DNA of 64,000 bases, taken from assembly GCA_943787725.1 (NCBI GenBank), contig CALSNM010000011.1, positions 1-64,000 of the forward strand. The letters are read 5' to 3'. Source of the DNA: an uncultured Flavobacteriales bacterium (lineage in GTDB: Bacteria > Bacteroidota > Bacteroidia > Flavobacteriales_D > Parvicellaceae). Position 1 is the stretch's first letter, and each line of letters starts with the position of its first letter. Shown one piece after another: positions 55,234 to 63,752 of this stretch. The translations under genes were made by a program, and so were the position numbers. The notes beneath the pieces were generated by a model. It saw nothing but the letters and a program-made list of their open reading frames with translations. It was not told the DNA's origin and searched no databases.

Positions 55234-55782
55234 ATGAAGCCGACCGTAATTGTAAATAGCCAACAATTTCAACTGACTATCACTCGGCTTTCCCATCAAT
55301 TAATTGAAAATCACAATGACTTTAGTAATTCTGCTATTATAGGGTTGCAGCCTCGTGGAATTTATTTAGCAAATAGACTTCAAGAAGAATTGAAAAAAAT
55401 TACTGGAATTGATGTGCTTACTGGGGCACTAGATATTACATTTTACCGAGATGATTTTGGAAGAGGCGACCAGCCATTGATTCCAAGTGTTACCAATTTA
55501 GATTTTTCGATTGAAAACAAGAAAGTCATTCTAGTTGATGATGTTCTTTATACTGCCAGAACTGTAAGAGCTGGATTAGATGCATTAATGTCATTTGGTC
55601 GCCCTTCGGAGGTAGAGTTGATGACATTTATAGATAGACGATTTAGTAGGCATATTCCTATACAACCCAACTATGTTGGACAATCTGTTGATTCGATTGA
55701 AACAGAAAAGGTAGCAGTGAATTGGAAGGAAACAGAAGGGGTAGATGAAGTAATTCTTTATACAACTATTGAAAATGATTAA
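55234..55782 (+). CDS. pyrR: PyrR bifunctional pyrimidine regulator / uracil phosphoribosyltransferase
   Basis: A 182-residue protein with the phosphoribosyltransferase fold. The PRPP-binding motif is VILVDDVLYTARTVRAGLDA, and GLQPRGIYLANRL, DITFYRDDF and LMTFIDRRFSRHIPIQPNYV follow. In Gram-positives PyrR binds pyr mRNA and also has weak UPRTase activity; in Bacteroidota its regulatory role is less clear. It overlaps pyrB by eight bases, so the two are coupled. Confidence 0.92.
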   Translation: MKPTVIVNSQQFQLTITRLSHQLIENHNDFSNSAIIGLQPRGIYLANRLQEELKKITGIDVLTGALDITFYRDDFGRGDQPLIPSVTNLDFSIENKKVILVDDVLYTARTVRAGLDALMSFGRPSEVELMTFIDRRFSRHIPIQPNYVGQSVDSIETEKVAVNWKETEGVDEVILYTTIEND

Positions 55783-56713
55783 AGACATAAGTGTAGATCA
55801 CCTATTGGGTATAAAACAGCTTACAACTGAGGATATTGAAATTATTTTCGAAACAGCTGATAGTTTTAAAAAAATAATTAATCGTCCGATAAAAAAAGTC
55901 CCTACACTTAGAGATATTACAATTGCCAATTTATTCTTTGAGAATTCAACAAGAACAAGACTTTCATTTGAATTAGCCGAGAAAAGACTTTCAGCAGATG
56001 TGGTCAATTTTTCAGCCAGTTCATCTAGCGTTTCAAAGGGAGAAACTTTAATTGATACCGTAAATAATATTCTATCCATGAAGGTAGATATGGTAGTTAT
56101 GCGTCATCCAAATCCTGGTGCACACATATTTTTACAAAAGTACATTGATGCTAAAATCATCAATGCAGGTGATGGAACTCACGAGCACCCAACACAAGCT
56201 CTTTTGGATTCTTATTCCATTCGAGAAAGGCTAGGAGGGGTAAAAGGAAAAAAGGTAGTCATCGTTGGAGATATAAAGCATTCAAGAGTAGCGATTTCAA
56301 ATATATATGCTCTTCAAAAACAAGGTGCAGAGGTTATGGTTTGCGGTCCTACTACATTAATTCCAAAATACATTTCTTCTATGGGAGTTAAGGTAGAACA
56401 TAACCTCAAGAAAGCTTTAGAATGGTGTGATGTGGCAAATATGTTAAGGATTCAATTGGAAAGACAAGAGATAAAGTACTTTCCTTCTATTAGAGAGTAT
56501 ACTTTGCAATACGGCTTGACAAAAGCGCTGTTAGACTCTTTGAACAAAGAAATTGTAGTAATGCACCCTGGTCCAATAAATAGAGGGGTAGAGATTTCAA
56601 GTGAAGTGGCCGACTCCGATCAAGCTATCATTTTAAATCAGGTAGAAAACGGCGTAGCAATAAGAATGGCCGTAATTTATCTGTTGGCTTCTAAAATTGA
56701 CCGAAAGAGTTAA
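55775..56713 (+). CDS. pyrB: Aspartate carbamoyltransferase catalytic subunit
   Basis: A 312-residue catalytic subunit that joins carbamoyl phosphate and aspartate in pyrimidine synthesis. The carbamoyl-phosphate site FFENSTRTRLSFELAEKRL, the SKGETLIDTVNN segment, HEHPTQALLDSYSIRE and the aspartate-site HPGPINRGVEIS are all present. The ATG at 55775 lies inside the end of pyrR; a TTG six bases earlier is a weaker choice. No pyrI regulatory subunit follows, so it is probably a simple trimer. Confidence 0.95.
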   Translation: MIKDISVDHLLGIKQLTTEDIEIIFETADSFKKIINRPIKKVPTLRDITIANLFFENSTRTRLSFELAEKRLSADVVNFSASSSSVSKGETLIDTVNNILSMKVDMVVMRHPNPGAHIFLQKYIDAKIINAGDGTHEHPTQALLDSYSIRERLGGVKGKKVVIVGDIKHSRVAISNIYALQKQGAEVMVCGPTTLIPKYISSMGVKVEHNLKKALEWCDVANMLRIQLERQEIKYFPSIREYTLQYGLTKALLDSLNKEIVVMHPGPINRGVEISSEVADSDQAIILNQVENGVAIRMAVIYLLASKIDRKS

Positions 56714-56744
56714 TTAAGAAAGAGTTGTTAATAGTTTTGTTCTG

Positions 56745-56776
56745 TTGGTCTCAGATATTTTATTAATTTAGCTTTG
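56745..56776 (+). promoter_or_regulatory. Bacteroidota-type promoter of the STAS gene
   Basis: TTG (56745-56747), 21-nt spacer, TAGCTTTG (56769-56776) fits the flavobacterial -33/-7 consensus. The ATG of the STAS gene follows at 56807. Confidence 0.55.
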
Positions 56777-56806
56777 TATTAGTGCACAACAATCAGAGAA
56801 TTGAAG

Positions 56807-57181
56807 ATGAGTTTTGAAATTAACAAAGAAGACAGTCATGTCGTAATTAAGGTGTCTGCTGAAAAATTAGACACAATAATAGCACCGAATTTAAAGACGG
56901 AATTGGTACTTCTTGATAAAAATGGGTCAACCAATTTTGTTATTGACTTGTCCGATACTAAATACTGTGACTCTTCAGGGTTAAGTGCTCTGTTGGTAGG
57001 AAACAGACTAGCTAAAGCGTCCAATGGGTGTTTGGTTCTTTGTGGGTTGCAACCTACTGTGGAAAAAATGATACAAATTTCTCAATTACATACTGTTTTA
57101 AATATTACTCCAACTTTAAATGAAGCTGTTGATTACCTTATGATGGTTGCATTAGAAAAAGAAGTTGGTGGAGCAGAATAA
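56807..57181 (+). CDS. STAS-domain anti-sigma-factor antagonist-like protein
   Basis: A 124-residue single STAS domain. The phosphorylatable serine motif KYCDSSGLSALLVGNRL is at residues 52-68 (Ser56/57). The flanking VVIKVSAEKLDTIIAP and NGCLVLCGLQPTVEKMIQIS fit SpoIIAA/RsbV-type proteins. No anti-sigma kinase is next to it. The SiaB-like kinase and SpoIIE phosphatase 33 kb away are candidate partners but there is no direct sign of a link. The ATG at 56807 is preferred over a TTG at 56801. Confidence 0.88.
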   Translation: MSFEINKEDSHVVIKVSAEKLDTIIAPNLKTELVLLDKNGSTNFVIDLSDTKYCDSSGLSALLVGNRLAKASNGCLVLCGLQPTVEKMIQISQLHTVLNITPTLNEAVDYLMMVALEKEVGGAE

Positions 57182-57209
57182 TTTAATTAATGATTAAACG
57201 AAATATACT

Positions 57210-57977
57210 ATGAAAAAACTTATACTTTCAATTGCTGCTATTGCAGCTTTAATCTCTTCAGGATATGCGCAATGCACACCAGATCCTCAGTTTACAGTTG
57301 GTGGGATATATCCAGATAGTGCAACTGGTCTAGCAACGGCTTATGTTGGTGTTGCTTACGACGAAGTAATCACGAATGTAGTTCCTGCAGATACGGTAAT
57401 AGACCTTGGTTTCGGTCCAACAATTGTTCCTTTTGTTGATGTTACATTAGATAATGTTACTGGATTACCACCAAATTTTACTTACTCATGTAATCCTAGT
57501 AATTGTGTGTTTCCAGGAAACTCATCAGGTTGTGTAAATATTTACAGTACGGTAAACCCTGCCGCATCTGATATAGGAGTTTATCCTCTTATAATAGATG
57601 TTACAGCAACTGTTAGCGTGCCTGTCCTCGGAAATCAATCGCAGCCAACAGTAGTAGATTATTACTTTATTGAGATAGTGGATCAAGGAGCTTCAGGGAT
57701 TGGATCGTACAATTCTGAATCTTTTGAATTGAAAACAATCTTCCCAAATCCAGTTGTAGACAATTCCAGAATTCAATTTATCTCGGGAAAAAGTCAACAA
57801 GTAACTTTTACTGTAATGAATGTTCTGGGTAAAACAATTTTGAATAAAAATATTTCTGCCAATAGAGGTGTAAATGAATTAACGATTTCCTCTGAAAATT
57901 TTACAAATGGTATCTATTTGTATTCAATTGCTGCAGAAGGCAAAATCTCTACAAAAAGAATGATTGTTAAAAAATAG
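57210..57977 (+). CDS. Small T9SS-sorted secreted protein
   Basis: A 255-residue secreted protein: signal peptide (LILSIAAIAALISSGYAQ), then a mature domain of about 150 residues with several Cys (YSCNPSNCVFPGNSSGC). A C-terminal type A sorting domain follows (TIFPNPVVDNSRIQFI; NFTNGIYLYSIAAEGK). The mature domain has Ig-like or cadherin-like wording (PPNFTYSCNP, PLIIDVTATVSVPV) but no enzyme motif. It is exported by the T9SS and attached to the surface; function unknown. It sits between the STAS gene and rnz, whose close order is otherwise housekeeping. Confidence 0.8.
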   Translation: MKKLILSIAAIAALISSGYAQCTPDPQFTVGGIYPDSATGLATAYVGVAYDEVITNVVPADTVIDLGFGPTIVPFVDVTLDNVTGLPPNFTYSCNPSNCVFPGNSSGCVNIYSTVNPAASDIGVYPLIIDVTATVSVPVLGNQSQPTVVDYYFIEIVDQGASGIGSYNSESFELKTIFPNPVVDNSRIQFISGKSQQVTFTVMNVLGKTILNKNISANRGVNELTISSENFTNGIYLYSIAAEGKISTKRMIVKK

Positions 57978-57997
57978 AAACTGAATTATATATTTAA

Positions 57998-58027
57998 AAA
58001 TCCTGCTTATTCAGCAGGATTTTTTTT
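57998..58027 (+). terminator. Rho-independent terminator before rnz
   Basis: AAATCCTGC (57998-58006) and GCAGGATTT (58014-58022) form a 9-bp stem with a seven-base loop and a run of eight T. It ends the transcript of the secreted protein gene, four bases before the rnz ATG. Confidence 0.9.
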
Positions 58028-58030
58028 GCC

Positions 58031-58948
58031 ATGAAATTTGAAATTACCATATTAGGTTGTGGAAGCGCCACTCCCACTTTAACGCGTAATCCAACTGCTC
58101 AAGTTGTTAATGTTATGGAGAGGTATATGATGATTGACTGCGCTGAAGGAACGCAGCTTCAGTTAAGAAAATACAAAGTAGCATTTCAAAAAATTGACCA
58201 CATTTTTATTAGTCATTTGCATGGAGATCATTATTTAGGATTGGTTGGTTTGATTTCATCCTTTCATTTATTTGGAAGAAAGAAAACATTGCATATTTAT
58301 GGACCAATAGATTTAGAACGGATAATTTTTGACCAATTAAAAGCAAGCAGCACTTTTTTGTGTTATCAGATTGAATTCTTTGCGTTAACAAAAAATTCAA
58401 CTGAATTAATATTTGAAGACAACATCTTAGAGGTTCATACAATCCCTTTAAAGCATCGTATTTATTGCAATGGTTTTCTTTTTAAAGAAAAGAAAAAAGA
58501 GAGGAGATTGAGTAAAGAATTAATCACGAAATATAACATACCGGTTGAGATGATGCCAAAATTGAAAAAAGGTGAAGATCCCATAGGTAAAGGATGGGGT
58601 AATTTAAAAAACACAGACCTTACTTTACCTGCGCAAAAATCGAGATCTTACGCTTTTTGTTCAGATACCAGGTATTCGGAAAGTATTGTCCCATTGATCC
58701 AGAATGTGGATGTTCTTTACCATGAATCTACATTTCTAGATGACATGAAGGATAGAGCTAAATCTACTTTTCATTCAACTGCAAAACAAGCGGCAATGAT
58801 TGCGAGTAAGGCAAATGTGAGTGAATTATTATTAGGCCATTATTCAGCTAGATACCCATCTATTGTTGGGTTTGAACAGGAAGCAAAGGAGTTGTTCCAA
58901 AACGTAAAGGCAGTTCAGGATGGTGATGTGATAAGACTCTCAAGTTGA
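58031..58948 (+). CDS. rnz: Ribonuclease Z (tRNA 3' processing)
   Basis: A 305-residue metallo-beta-lactamase-fold endonuclease that cuts tRNA precursors at the 3' end. The Zn-binding signature SHLHGDHYLGLVGL is near residue 62. ILGCGSATPT starts the fold, FCSDTRYSE gives the bridging Asp, and STFHSTAKQAA and LGHYSARY supply the remaining ligands. The exosite insert with a basic arm (EKKKERRLSKELITKYN) is present. It is the long bacterial tRNase Z S form and is complete. Confidence 0.95.
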   Translation: MKFEITILGCGSATPTLTRNPTAQVVNVMERYMMIDCAEGTQLQLRKYKVAFQKIDHIFISHLHGDHYLGLVGLISSFHLFGRKKTLHIYGPIDLERIIFDQLKASSTFLCYQIEFFALTKNSTELIFEDNILEVHTIPLKHRIYCNGFLFKEKKKERRLSKELITKYNIPVEMMPKLKKGEDPIGKGWGNLKNTDLTLPAQKSRSYAFCSDTRYSESIVPLIQNVDVLYHESTFLDDMKDRAKSTFHSTAKQAAMIASKANVSELLLGHYSARYPSIVGFEQEAKELFQNVKAVQDGDVIRLSS

Positions 58949-59110
58949 ATTCTAACCTTTCATAAAACTTGGTAATCCACTTCTTTAATTTCACAGGTCT
59001 AATCGATTCGAAAATAAAGCGCTGAAGAGAAAAGGAGTTTCTAAAGAATTAACTATTTTTATTATTTATTTGTACATTTGTTTTACTAATCAAATAAAAA
59101 AAGAGATTTA

Positions 59111-59563
59111 ATGGCGAGATCGCAAGAGACATTTGGAAAGAAAGAAAAGGAGAAGAAACGTTTAAAAAAGCGTGAGGAGAAACTTAAAAAGAAAGCTGAA
59201 CGTAAAGAAAACTCAAATAAAGGAGGAAGTTTAGATTCGATGATGGCATATGTTGATGAGTTTGGAAACATCTCTGATACTCCGCCAGATCCAACAGTTA
59301 AGAGAGAAGAGGTAGATGCAGAAAGCATTGAACTTGGCGTTCCTAAGCGAGAAGAAATCGTTATGGATGCCGTTCGAAAGGGAAAGGTTGAATTTTTCAA
59401 TGATCAGAAAGGATTTGGTTTTATTAAGGAAGAGGGTACTCAAGAAAAATTCTTTGTACACGTTCACGGTTGTACTGAGGTAATTGTAGAAAACGACAAA
59501 GTTTCATTTGAACTTGAACAAGGACTTAAAGGATTAAACTGCGTTCGCGTTAAAAAGATTTAA
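59111..59563 (+). CDS. Cold-shock-domain protein with basic N-terminal extension
   Basis: A 150-residue protein. The first 45 residues are a highly charged helix (KKEKEKKRLKKREEKLKKKA). An acidic linker follows, and residues about 85-150 are a cold-shock domain: GKVEFFNDQKGFGFIKEEG with RNP1-like KGFGFI, then FFVHVHGCTEVI and VSFELEQGLKG. Such extended forms are common in Bacteroidota. It probably binds RNA or single-stranded DNA, the charged helix adding contacts. A -7-like TACATTTG lies at 59073-59080, and a terminator follows the gene. Confidence 0.88.
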   Translation: MARSQETFGKKEKEKKRLKKREEKLKKKAERKENSNKGGSLDSMMAYVDEFGNISDTPPDPTVKREEVDAESIELGVPKREEIVMDAVRKGKVEFFNDQKGFGFIKEEGTQEKFFVHVHGCTEVIVENDKVSFELEQGLKGLNCVRVKKI

Positions 59564-59587
59564 TCAATACACGATTTGATATTTTTT

Positions 59588-59614
59588 AAAGACGGACCTA
59601 GGTTCGTCTTTTTT
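59588..59614 (+). terminator. Rho-independent terminator after the cold-shock gene
   Basis: AAAGACGGACC (59588-59598) and GGTTCGTCTTT (59601-59611) pair with one G-U wobble, and the innermost pairs open as the loop. TTTTTTT (59608-59614) follows. Confidence 0.8.
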
Positions 59615-59707
59615 ATGTCATAGCGCAATAGATTATCTAGTTTTTATGGTGACAACAAATACCGGAGAATATAAGAGTTTTCTCGGAAATGAGTCATTTC
59701 GCAATAT

Positions 59708-60484
59708 TTAAACGGTCTTGACAAACAAATCTCTATCAAATCGAATTCTAGGTCCATAGATTCCATTTTTTGCTCTTTTTCCAACACTTATCGCCATACA
59801 AACTCTAGCAGACCTTGGAAGTTCAAGTAGGTCATGAACTCTGTTTTCATCTAAACCTTCCATCGGGCAGGTGTCGTAACCGTAAGAACGGAACGCTAAC
59901 ATTAAGTTTTGACAAGCTAAAGCAGTTGATTTATGCGCCCAAGTTCTCATATCAGATTTTGACGCTGGGCCTCGGGGTGTAGGCTTTTTAAATCCCATCA
60001 AATATAAAACAACTTTTTTAATTCTGCCTTTAATACCAAGAGGACCTTGGTCATATGCTAATGGAACAATTTTCTTGTAATATTGAATAGCTGCCTTAGG
60101 TGTTTTGACTTCATCCTGTTCTTCAAAAGCCTGCAGCATTAACTTTCGAGTTGTTCTCCACATTTCAGGACAAGCAACTGCTACAATAATTTCTGGAGCG
60201 GTGGAGGCTGCCGGTTGATTTAAACAATATTTATTCAATAATTTCCTTTTATCTTTTGATTTAACCCAGTAAAATTGCCAAGGTTGTAAGTTGGATGAGT
60301 TGGGTGCTAACAAAGCCAAATCAAGGCATTTTTGAATTACTTCCTCAGGAACAGGGTCATCTGTATAAACCCTACAACTTCTCCTGCTATTAACTAATTT
60401 GGTGAAATCAGCTGAATTCTGATAGTCCGATTCTTCTTTGTAATTTAAATCTGGAATTTTGGAAAATATATCAACTTTAGCCAT
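59708..60484 (-). CDS. Nitroreductase family protein
   Basis: A 258-residue FMN-dependent oxidoreductase. The FMN-binding start SRRSCRVYTDDPVPEEVIQK, LAPNSSNLQPWQFYWVKSKD and the C-terminal DTCPMEGLDENRVHDLLELP, with GKRAKNG at the end, mark the nitroreductase fold. The ATG at 60482-60484 is used rather than the earlier GTG at 60541, as the domain begins shortly after it. The insert after residue 120 (about 45 residues) is longer than in NfsB. The substrate is unknown. Confidence 0.88.
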   Translation of the reverse strand: MAKVDIFSKIPDLNYKEESDYQNSADFTKLVNSRRSCRVYTDDPVPEEVIQKCLDLALLAPNSSNLQPWQFYWVKSKDKRKLLNKYCLNQPAASTAPEIIVAVACPEMWRTTRKLMLQAFEEQDEVKTPKAAIQYYKKIVPLAYDQGPLGIKGRIKKVVLYLMGFKKPTPRGPASKSDMRTWAHKSTALACQNLMLAFRSYGYDTCPMEGLDENRVHDLLELPRSARVCMAISVGKRAKNGIYGPRIRFDRDLFVKTV

Positions 60485-60735
60485 TTGTTTTATTTTAGAG
60501 TGTAAAAATATATATTCAATTGAATTATTAATAATAACCAAATTAATTCATGGAATTTTATTTTCTAGGGTTCATTTATGCAGTTACTAAATACTGTATT
60601 GTAAAAATTGAAAAAAAGAAATCAGTTTTGGCAAATTAAATATCATTTATTTTTCAATAAAACAAAGATTAGTACATTATATTTTAGCGTATTTAAGTAC
60701 CTTGTCATGTTATTAAATAATAAGGTATTAGAGAT

Positions 60736-62796
60736 ATGATGTTTAGGGTAATTGTACTATTTGTTTTTTCTATAAACGTTTCTTATTCTCAGGTTGAACC
60801 TCTAAATATTGATATTGTAAGAGGTCCATATGGAACTCCTCATATATTTGCTAAAACGGATAAGGAAACTGCTTACGGTTTGGCTTGGGCGCATGCTGAA
60901 GATGATTTTAAAACGATACAACAAACATTTTTACCAGTCAAAAATTCTCTCGGTAAACATTCCGGTAAAGATGGAGCAATGCTCGATTATGTTATCCAAC
61001 TTTTACGATGTGAGCAAACGGTTGATGCTCATTATAAGGATTTATCACCGGAAGTATTAAATGTGATTGAAGGTTATGTAGAAGGCATAAACGCCTATGC
61101 TTTGAACAACCCTGAAGAGGTTTTAGTAAAAAATACTTTTCCAATTTCTGTAAAAGAATATTTAATTGGATTTAATTTGGTAATACATTTTTTCTCTGAT
61201 GCCGGAGATGTGATTAGGGACCTTTTTGGAAATAAGGTATCATCACTTACAGATTCTACTTTAACAAGTATAGGTTCAAATGCTTTTGCTTTCAGAAGAG
61301 CAAAAACGAAAGATGGAAAAACTTATTTAAATGTAAATACTCACCAGCCTTTGGAAGGAGCATTTGCATGGTACGAGGCTCATTTAGTTTCAGAAGAGGG
61401 TTGGAACATGCTCGGGGGGTTATTTCCAGGAGCTCCCATGCCTTTTATTGGAACCAATGAGAATTTAGGTTGGACCCATACCTACAATTATCCAGACTTG
61501 ATAGATATTTATCAGTTACAAATGAATCCGAAAAATAAGAATCAATATCTTTTTGATGATAAATGGGTGGATTTGGAAATCTCAAAAGCAAAGCTCAAGG
61601 TTAAGTTGAAATTTGGAATAACCATTCCAGTTCGCAAAGAGTTGCTGTGGAGTGAATACGGACCAGTAGTTAGAAATGATAGTGGTGTGTTCTCATTTCA
61701 TCTGAATGCATTAGAAAATATTTCCGCTATTGATCAGTGGTATCATATGAATAAGTCTTCTAATTATGACGAGTTTGCGCAAGCATTAAATATTATGGGT
61801 ATACCCAGATTTAATGTCATGTATGCAGATAGAGAGGATAATATTTATTACTTGAGCAATGCGCAACTTCCGGTTCGAGATACTTCTTTTGATTGGAATG
61901 TAGTTTTACCGGGGAACACCTCCAAAACTATGATTAAGGAATACCACAAGCTAAAAGAGTTGCCGCAATTATTCAATCCCTCTCAGGGATATTTATTCAA
62001 CACGAACAACAGTCCTTTTAATTGTGCACATCCAGATGATAATCCAGATGAGGAAGATTATTCAGCTACCTTTTCTTTCCGAGAGAAAATTAATAACAGA
62101 AGTTTAAGATTTGAGGAACTGATTGAAGGTTACGATAAAATTTCCTATCAAGACTTTATGGATATAAAGTATGATCAGCAGTATCCAACACCTATATTTT
62201 GTCCTTTTGAAATAAATGATGTGTTTAAGTATAATTCTGTTGATCATCCAGAAATAAAAGATTTAATTGAAATTATCCAATCTTGGGATAAAAAGGCAGA
62301 TACAAACAATTTGGGAGCAGCTCAATGGTATATGTATTATAGTTTTTTAAATGAAAGTATCATAAAAGTGAAACATGATATGGATATTGCTGTTCCAGAC
62401 AGCTTAATTATTGAGTCTTTAAATAAGACCAAAGGTTATTTTATTGATAAATTTGGTAGAATTGATGTTTTGTTTAAGGATTTTCAAAAGCACGTGCGCG
62501 GTGATGTTGAGCTGCCTGTTTCTGGTTTAGTAGATATGATTGCTGCAACGTCAACAGCAAGTTATAAGGATGGGATGGTAAAAGCTGTTTCAGGTGATTC
62601 TTATATTATGTTAATCAGATATGGAGATCATCAGGTGGAAATTGAAACAGTTTTACCGTATGGAGCTAGTAGTAATGTAAACTCTCCTCATTATACGGAT
62701 CAGATGCATATGTATGTTAACCACCAAAGAAAAAAAATGTCGTTGGATAAAGATGTTATTATGAAGAATGCAATTAAAACTTATCATCCAAAGTAA
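60736..62796 (+). CDS. Secreted penicillin acylase-like (peptidase S45) acylase
   Basis: A 686-residue exported Ntn-hydrolase. The signal peptide (VIVLFVFSINVSYSQ) is followed by the alpha-chain start IVRGPYGTPHIFAKTDKETA, which is typical of the S45 family. The autocatalytic nucleophile is Ser181 in TSIGSNAFAF. NTHQPLEGAFAWYEAH and GGLFPGAPMPFIGTNENLGW follow in the beta chain. Relatives cleave penicillin side chains, acyl-homoserine lactones or cyclic lipopeptides. A role in quorum quenching or acyl-peptide scavenging is possible but not provable from sequence. Confidence 0.9.
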   Translation: MMFRVIVLFVFSINVSYSQVEPLNIDIVRGPYGTPHIFAKTDKETAYGLAWAHAEDDFKTIQQTFLPVKNSLGKHSGKDGAMLDYVIQLLRCEQTVDAHYKDLSPEVLNVIEGYVEGINAYALNNPEEVLVKNTFPISVKEYLIGFNLVIHFFSDAGDVIRDLFGNKVSSLTDSTLTSIGSNAFAFRRAKTKDGKTYLNVNTHQPLEGAFAWYEAHLVSEEGWNMLGGLFPGAPMPFIGTNENLGWTHTYNYPDLIDIYQLQMNPKNKNQYLFDDKWVDLEISKAKLKVKLKFGITIPVRKELLWSEYGPVVRNDSGVFSFHLNALENISAIDQWYHMNKSSNYDEFAQALNIMGIPRFNVMYADREDNIYYLSNAQLPVRDTSFDWNVVLPGNTSKTMIKEYHKLKELPQLFNPSQGYLFNTNNSPFNCAHPDDNPDEEDYSATFSFREKINNRSLRFEELIEGYDKISYQDFMDIKYDQQYPTPIFCPFEINDVFKYNSVDHPEIKDLIEIIQSWDKKADTNNLGAAQWYMYYSFLNESIIKVKHDMDIAVPDSLIIESLNKTKGYFIDKFGRIDVLFKDFQKHVRGDVELPVSGLVDMIAATSTASYKDGMVKAVSGDSYIMLIRYGDHQVEIETVLPYGASSNVNSPHYTDQMHMYVNHQRKKMSLDKDVIMKNAIKTYHPK

Positions 62797-62859
62797 ATCA
62801 ATTGTATTTTTTTTTGGAGGTAAAAAGTTGAGATAATAACTTTAATATATATTTAATCC

Positions 62860-63726
62860 ATGTTTGTCAATTCCAATATCGTAAATGAAATAATCACTTA
62901 CTACGACGAGAAATTGAGTGCGCTATATCCTAGTAATGAAGTGAAAAACATTACAGAAATGATGTTTGAACATTTCATGGGTTGGGATAAAATCACATTA
63001 AGGTTAAATAATAAATCTTCGCTTTCCGAATCGGAATTACTTTTGTTTCATAAAGCTTTAAAAAGACTGTTGAAAAATGAACCTGTGCAACATATAACAG
63101 GAGAAATGGAGTTTTATTCATTGCCTTTTAAGGTAAATAAAAATGTTTTAATTCCTCGCCCTGAAACAGAAGAACTGGTGGATTTGGTTATTAAGGAATG
63201 CAAGGGTTATGAAACAATTTTAGATATTGGTACAGGATCGGGTTGTATTCCAATATCTCTCAAAAAACACTTAAAAAATACGTTCGTTTATGGTGTAGAT
63301 ATCTCTGAAAATGCTTTGGTTGTTGCAAGAGATAATGCCGAATTAAATTCAACGGAAGTTACCTTTGTTAAAGAGGATGTTCTTAAAATGTCATCTCTAG
63401 AGAATTCTATAAAAAAAGGATTTGATGTGATTGTAAGTAATCCACCGTATATTACAAATTCTGAAAAGGTATTAATGAGTGAGAATGTTCTTACCTTTGA
63501 ACCACATGTAGCTCTTTTTATTGAAGATGATGAGCCCTTATTGTTTTATGATAAGATTGGCCATTTAGCATACGATAACCTACCTTCTGGTGGCAAATTG
63601 TATTTTGAGATAAATGAGCATTATGGCGATCAGATAATGGCGCTTTTAAAATCTATTGGTTTTTCGAATATTCGAATGCTAAAAGATTTACAAAATAAAG
63701 ATAGAATTGTTACAGCTATTCGTTAA
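62860..63726 (+). CDS. prmC: PrmC release-factor glutamine methyltransferase
   Basis: A 288-residue methyltransferase that methylates the GGQ glutamine of release factors RF1/RF2. The N-terminal substrate-binding helical part (to residue 100) ends with VLIPRPETEELVDLV. The SAM motif is TILDIGTGSGCIPISL and the catalytic NPPY motif is VIVSNPPYITNSE. Length matches the E. coli enzyme. It is followed by ligA with 26 bases between. Confidence 0.93.
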   Translation: MFVNSNIVNEIITYYDEKLSALYPSNEVKNITEMMFEHFMGWDKITLRLNNKSSLSESELLLFHKALKRLLKNEPVQHITGEMEFYSLPFKVNKNVLIPRPETEELVDLVIKECKGYETILDIGTGSGCIPISLKKHLKNTFVYGVDISENALVVARDNAELNSTEVTFVKEDVLKMSSLENSIKKGFDVIVSNPPYITNSEKVLMSENVLTFEPHVALFIEDDEPLLFYDKIGHLAYDNLPSGGKLYFEINEHYGDQIMALLKSIGFSNIRMLKDLQNKDRIVTAIR

Positions 63727-63752
63727 AATAAAGGAATTAACAGATTGCAAGT

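Noticed and set aside
55099-55299. Minus-strand open frame of 66 residues upstream of pyrR
   Set aside because: It overlaps the pyrR start, has AT-rich low-complexity content and no recognisable motif.
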